Below, one piece after another: positions 6,374-9,606 of a stretch of 9,606 nt of DNA (positions within the stretch are counted from its first letter, which is position 1; the number at the start of each line of letters is the position of its first letter). The DNA comes from Promethearchaeota archaeon (GTDB lineage Archaea; Asgardarchaeota; Lokiarchaeia; Sigyniarchaeales; SOKP01), in assembly GCA_030605895.1 (NCBI GenBank), contig JAUWHL010000067.1:1-9606 (forward strand). The letters run 5' to 3'. The translations under genes were made by a program, and so were the position numbers. A model generated the notes under the pieces. The model did not search any database, was not told the DNA's origin, and saw nothing but the letters and a program-made list of their open reading frames with translations.

Positions 6374-6994
6374 TTATTTATCTGATTTCTTAGCTACAAT
6401 AATTGCTAAGCCATTTTTAACTTCCAGCTCATAATCTTTAGGGGAAGATAAGAAAGGTAAATGAAAAGTTTTCATAAATTTTCGATTTTCATTCTCAGCT
6501 TTAAATATTAACTGATTTCCTCCATCAGTGAAATTTATTATAACATCTTCTTCACTCATTCCAGGAATTTCAAGAACAATTTCAGTGTAGTCATTATAAT
6601 CATTTATTTCTACCTGCGGCTCTAAAATGTATAAATCTTCCTCTTGTTCATGAGATTCTAAAGAAAGTAAATTAGCATCATATTCTTTTATTGATTTTGT
6701 TTCAAGCATCTTTTTTAATGTAGGATATTTTGATATATCCATATTCTTTAAAAGTTCTTGAATTCTTTTCTCATCAACATTTCCTTCAATCTTTATTTCA
6801 GGTTTTTCCATACCTGATTCAAAATGATATGATACTTTAAATCCCTTTATATTCTTATTTTCTGGTTTTAAACCCCAATTATTTTTAGATTCTGGAATAA
6901 ATAAAAAATCAACATCAAATAAATCTGAATCTAATTTAAAATGTTTCTTAATCTCATCAATAATATCCTCAAAATCATCCAATACATTTCTCAC
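6374..6994 (-). CDS. small heat-shock protein (Hsp20/alpha-crystallin family)
   Basis: The C-terminal 80 residues (about 126-203) resemble an alpha-crystallin domain. Strand EPQVEINDYND opens it, then EIVLEIPGMSEEDVIINF, GNQLIFKAENENRKFMKTFHLP and a final strand VKNGLAIIVAKK in the place of the usual A-x-x-x-N-G-V-L. The first 120 residues are an acidic, mostly helical extension without a recognised family. There is no C-terminal I-x-I tail, which in many relatives drives large oligomers, so assembly may differ. The expected role is ATP-independent holding of unfolding proteins, which Cdc48, encoded next, could then extract or unfold. The start is uncertain. GTG at 6994 gives 206 residues but lacks its own Shine-Dalgarno sequence. 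AAGGTGAG overlaps that GTG and points either to TTG at 6982 (residue 5) or to an ATG that is out of frame and stops after 18 codons. Confidence 0.8.
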   Translation of the reverse strand: MRNVLDDFEDIIDEIKKHFKLDSDLFDVDFLFIPESKNNWGLKPENKNIKGFKVSYHFESGMEKPEIKIEGNVDEKRIQELLKNMDISKYPTLKKMLETKSIKEYDANLLSLESHEQEEDLYILEPQVEINDYNDYTEIVLEIPGMSEEDVIINFTDGGNQLIFKAENENRKFMKTFHLPFLSSPKDYELEVKNGLAIIVAKKSDK

Positions 6995-7010
6995 CTTGAT
7001 TTTGGTTTTT

Positions 7011-7031
7011 TTGTCAACTTTTTGTTGTCAA
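7011..7031 (-). promoter_or_regulatory. 21 bp near-palindrome at the hsp20 transcription start, candidate operator
   Basis: On the minus strand TTGACAAC (7031-7024) and GTTGACAA (7018-7011) flank five A residues. The arms are reverse complements at 7 of 8 positions, and the 7-mer TTGACAA is also directly repeated. The element covers the start expected from the TATA box at 7051-7059, where a bound dimer would block RNA polymerase. The operon's own ArsR-type protein is the obvious candidate to bind it, by inference only. Confidence 0.5.
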
Positions 7032-7050
7032 TTTACATATGCAATTTGAT

Positions 7051-7059
7051 CTATAAAAA
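7051..7059 (-). promoter_or_regulatory. TATA box of the hsp20 operon promoter
   Basis: The minus strand reads TTTTTATAG, preceded by purine-containing GATAGG that could act as a BRE. Transcription would start near 7029, giving about a 34 nt leader to the GTG at 6994. It lies in the 113 bp between the methyltransferase stop and hsp20. Confidence 0.45.
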
Positions 7060-7107
7060 CCTATCGATTCTGAAAAATAAGGAAGGAAAGCATGAGATAT
7101 TGTTTAA

Positions 7108-9063
7108 CTAAAGATCATAATATTCTTTTAATAAATTATTTATTAGGTCTTCATCCAAGTCAAATAGCTGAAAGAATAGGTTATCTATTGATGTTTGAAT
7201 ACCTTTGCTATCATTTTCTCTTAATGCACTAATAACCTTTTCTTTTAATTCACAATATTTAATAGAAGAAGAATAATCTGATGTGAATAATTTTTCAATA
7301 GAGCTTTCTATATTTTTATTAAAATTTTCCCTAGATTCATTAACTAAATAGTGGGAAAGTGTTTTTATTAATTCTATTATAGCTTTTTTTTCTCTATTTT
7401 CGAAATTACTTAGATTGGGTATCGGTAATCCTTGTTCAAGCTTAGTTTTACTTCTTTTTATAGAAATATTTCTAGCTTTAAACATGAAACGAACAAGTTT
7501 AGAATTTAAATATGCAAGAAAAAATAGATAATCGAATTTATCCTCCAGGAATTTTGGCCATAAGAAATAAGTATCAGATGTAGCATAGTATGAAGTATTC
7601 GTATACCCAAAAATATTATCCTTTGAGATAAATTTAAAGAAGATCTTCTCACCTTTATCATATAAGGGTTCAAGATCAATTAAATTTTCTTTGTTTCTGC
7701 CTCCATATTGACGGATAAAAGAACCTCTTCTTGGAAAATAAAAATCATTTGGATTTTCCTTAGCATTTATTAAGATTTCTCTTAGCTCTTTTTCAAATTG
7801 TAGTATGAATTTTGATAAAATAGGGTATTTCTTTTTGAGCAAAAAATTGCGTTTATCAGTACTTTGAGACTTAAATTCATCTTTATTAAAATAAATTACA
7901 TAACCTACATAATCTTCATGGTTATACCCATATGGTTCAATGGACTTACTCTTGTATATTCTTTTAAGCCGGTGTTTTTCAAATTCATTGAGTTTTAGTA
8001 ACTCCCCGTTAATATGGATAAAATAATCATTATTCTTAATGCTTAATTCTTTTCCCTCATTCAAAATAAAGATTGAATCCTTAATAAGAATTAACCCATT
8101 ACGTATTGAGAAGTAATCTTTTAGAGATGCAATTTTTCCATCAATCTTACAAAAATTTTCAATTTTATCAACAATAATCTTTACTTCCTTTGGATAAATT
8201 AAGTTCCAACTTTCATCTTTCTTTAAATCATTATTAGTTAATGCGGATGTATACATCTTTACATACCCCATTTCCTTTTTATTCATTAGTTCTTTGAAAG
8301 CTTTCTCATTAAATGTGTTATTTTTTTGATCTGTTGTTTTATTTCCAAATAATTGAATAATTTCAAAATTTTTACTTAACTTCTGAATTTTTTCTTGTTC
8401 AGTCTTTTTCTGTAAAACAAAAATACAATTTTGCTGACCCTTTGCTCCCTCAAATAGCTTCAAGTGCGATAAATCTAAATATTGAAGTAAATAGCACTCT
8501 TCTAACACATGTGGTTTTAGTAATTTTATTCCTGTTTTTTTAGATTTTGTAATCCAATAGTTTGTTGTAATAAATGTCAAAAAACCTCCGGGATTCAACT
8601 TCTCTATTCCTAAATGAATAAAATAATAAAATAAATCCATATTTCCTACAAAGTATTTGTCACATATAGGAAATTTTTTTTTATAATCCTGAAATAAATC
8701 TGCATTGTAATTTTGACCTAAATATGGTGGATTACCAACTATAAGATCGAATTTTTCATTTGGATCAGAACCTAAGAAATTTTCAAATTTGAATTGTACA
8801 TCTGGATAAGAATTTAAAAGATAATCCTTCAAATTATTATCCATTTCATATGCAGTTATATTGAAAAGGTTATTTTCTATAAGATATTTCAAGAAAATAC
8901 CTTCTCCTGCTGATGGTTCTAAAACTTTTATAGTTTGAGGCTTTTTTCCAAAAGACTCAATAAAGTCTAATATGTTGTTTACCATAAATTCAGCAACATA
9001 ACTTGGAGTAAAGATTTGTCCAATTCTATTATCTTCTTTAATATTAAAGTTTTTTATTACCAT
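7108..9063 (-). CDS. N6-adenine DNA methyltransferase, Eco57I/TaqI type
   Basis: The 651-residue enzyme should transfer a methyl group from S-adenosylmethionine to adenine N6 in a specific DNA sequence. It shows motif X (GQIFTP, 15-20), the SAM-binding motif I (LEPSAGEG, 48-55), the acidic motif II (AYEMD, 71-75) and the catalytic motif IV NPPY (111-114). From about 315 the chain resembles the TaqI-type specificity domain: the family-like phrase IRNGL-x-L-x-x-DSIFIL (320-334), then KSKSIEPYGY and GYTNTSYYATSDTYFLWP. The last 100 residues are helical. There is no nuclease domain and no restriction gene in view, so it may be an orphan methylase, or one half of a system whose nuclease lies elsewhere. 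It follows the kinase gene by 97 bp on the same strand. The ATG has no clear Shine-Dalgarno sequence but a TATA-like string sits at 9087-9096, so the mRNA may be nearly leaderless. The target sequence cannot be read from the protein. Confidence 0.9.
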   Translation of the reverse strand: MVIKNFNIKEDNRIGQIFTPSYVAEFMVNNILDFIESFGKKPQTIKVLEPSAGEGIFLKYLIENNLFNITAYEMDNNLKDYLLNSYPDVQFKFENFLGSDPNEKFDLIVGNPPYLGQNYNADLFQDYKKKFPICDKYFVGNMDLFYYFIHLGIEKLNPGGFLTFITTNYWITKSKKTGIKLLKPHVLEECYLLQYLDLSHLKLFEGAKGQQNCIFVLQKKTEQEKIQKLSKNFEIIQLFGNKTTDQKNNTFNEKAFKELMNKKEMGYVKMYTSALTNNDLKKDESWNLIYPKEVKIIVDKIENFCKIDGKIASLKDYFSIRNGLILIKDSIFILNEGKELSIKNNDYFIHINGELLKLNEFEKHRLKRIYKSKSIEPYGYNHEDYVGYVIYFNKDEFKSQSTDKRNFLLKKKYPILSKFILQFEKELREILINAKENPNDFYFPRRGSFIRQYGGRNKENLIDLEPLYDKGEKIFFKFISKDNIFGYTNTSYYATSDTYFLWPKFLEDKFDYLFFLAYLNSKLVRFMFKARNISIKRSKTKLEQGLPIPNLSNFENREKKAIIELIKTLSHYLVNESRENFNKNIESSIEKLFTSDYSSSIKYCELKEKVISALRENDSKGIQTSIDNLFFQLFDLDEDLINNLLKEYYDL

Positions 9064-9086
9064 CTGATCTTAATATTGGATTAAGT

Positions 9087-9096
9087 ATCTAAATAG
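9087..9096 (-). promoter_or_regulatory. possible TATA box for the methyltransferase
   Basis: CTATTTAGAT on the minus strand is centred about 28 bp before the ATG at 9063. A start a few bases before the ATG would explain the lack of a Shine-Dalgarno sequence. The match to the TATA consensus is moderate. Confidence 0.3.
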
Positions 9097-9160
9097 TTGA
9101 TGGTTGTTTCTATTAAGGTTAGTAAAAAGAAGAATAATCTGACCTAAGAGATGATATCTT

Positions 9161-9606
9161 TTAAATTCCTTCTGGTAGTAAAAGGACAAAATTACTTCCT
9201 TTAGAATAATCTCCCTTTACTCTATCTTCAACCCATATTTTTCCATTATAGCGATCTATTGTTTTCTTCACGAGTGATAATCCTAAGCCCATTCCACCAC
9301 TTGATGATATTTCTTTAGAGCCCCTTTCAAAAATATGTTCTTTTCTTATATCTTCAATCCCATCGCCATTATCAATAAAATTAATTTTAATAAATCTTTT
9401 TCCTTCAATTTCCTCTTTAGAATCTCTAATTTCAATTTTCACGTTTACATTACTATTATGTCTCACAGCATTTAATAATAAATTTTCAAAAATATCTAAT
9501 AACAATTCGTTTGCATAGACAAAATACTCTTTTTTATTATAATTAAATTGAATATTTAATTTTCTAGTTTGGAAACTATGTTTAAGAAATTTAATTGATT
9601 CTTTTA
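9161..9606 (-). CDS. histidine kinase, C-terminal ATPase part (partial, runs off the window)
   Basis: Only the last 147 residues are inside the window; the frame stays open to base 9606, so the N-terminal sensor and dimerisation parts are missing here. What remains is a HATPase_c domain with all its boxes: N box (DIFENLLLNAVRHN), G1 (DNGDGI), F box (IFERG) and G2 (GGMGLGLSLV), ending in the usual GSNFVLLLP strand. It should bind ATP and autophosphorylate a histidine encoded upstream. An internal TTG at 9505 falls within the N box region and is not the start. The methyltransferase gene follows after 97 bp on the same strand. Whether its partner is the receiver encoded at 2257-2637 cannot be told from sequence. 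Confidence 0.9.
   Translation of the reverse strand, partial: KESIKFLKHSFQTRKLNIQFNYNKKEYFVYANELLLDIFENLLLNAVRHNSNVNVKIEIRDSKEEIEGKRFIKINFIDNGDGIEDIRKEHIFERGSKEISSSGGMGLGLSLVKKTIDRYNGKIWVEDRVKGDYSKGSNFVLLLPEGI

Noticed and set aside
2257..9606. Assigning the partial kinase and the receiver as one two-component pair
   Set aside because: They lie about 6.5 kb apart on opposite strands with unrelated operons between, and nothing in either sequence shows pairing.

Overview
The window is very AT-rich and encodes proteins rich in K, I, N and E. The gene content is archaeal: a two-AAA-domain Cdc48/VAT-type ATPase with a proteasome-docking C-terminus, an ArsR-type regulator fused to a long C-terminal region, an FwdF-like polyferredoxin, TATA-box promoters and GGAGG/GGTGA ribosome binding sites. 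The overall style (membrane AlbA_2 protein, two-component proteins, methyltransferase) suggests an Asgard archaeon, perhaps Lokiarchaeia-like. That placement rests on recall of family resemblance and not on any search.

Left part (1-2640). An AT-only stretch precedes a membrane protein with an extracytoplasmic beta-rich domain and a cytosolic Schlafen/AlbA_2 domain (280-1353, +). It converges to within 6 bp on a short FwdF-like polyferredoxin (1360-1977, -). After a 279 bp divergent regulatory region comes a single-domain response regulator (2257-2637, +). Neither the ferredoxin nor the receiver has an ATG, GTG or TTG start that preserves its essential N-terminal motif. Each instead has a near-cognate codon (ATT, ATA) at the right distance from a good Shine-Dalgarno sequence.

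Middle part (2694-6994, -). Four closely spaced genes read as a proteostasis operon, in transcription order: small heat-shock protein, Cdc48-type unfoldase, ArsR-type winged-helix regulator and cytosolic HExxH metalloprotease. The hsp20 promoter has a TATA box and, over the predicted transcription start, a 21 bp nearly perfect inverted repeat. This layout resembles the heat-shock circuit in which the archaeal ArsR-type repressor Phr controls hsp20 and an AAA+ ATPase gene. A strong TATA box in front of cdc48 suggests a second, internal promoter.

Right part (7108-9606, -). An Eco57I/TaqI-type N6-adenine DNA methyltransferase without a visible nuclease partner lies downstream of the C-terminal part of a histidine kinase. 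The kinase gene runs off the window. No RNA genes, CRISPR arrays, insertion sequences or tRNAs were seen.
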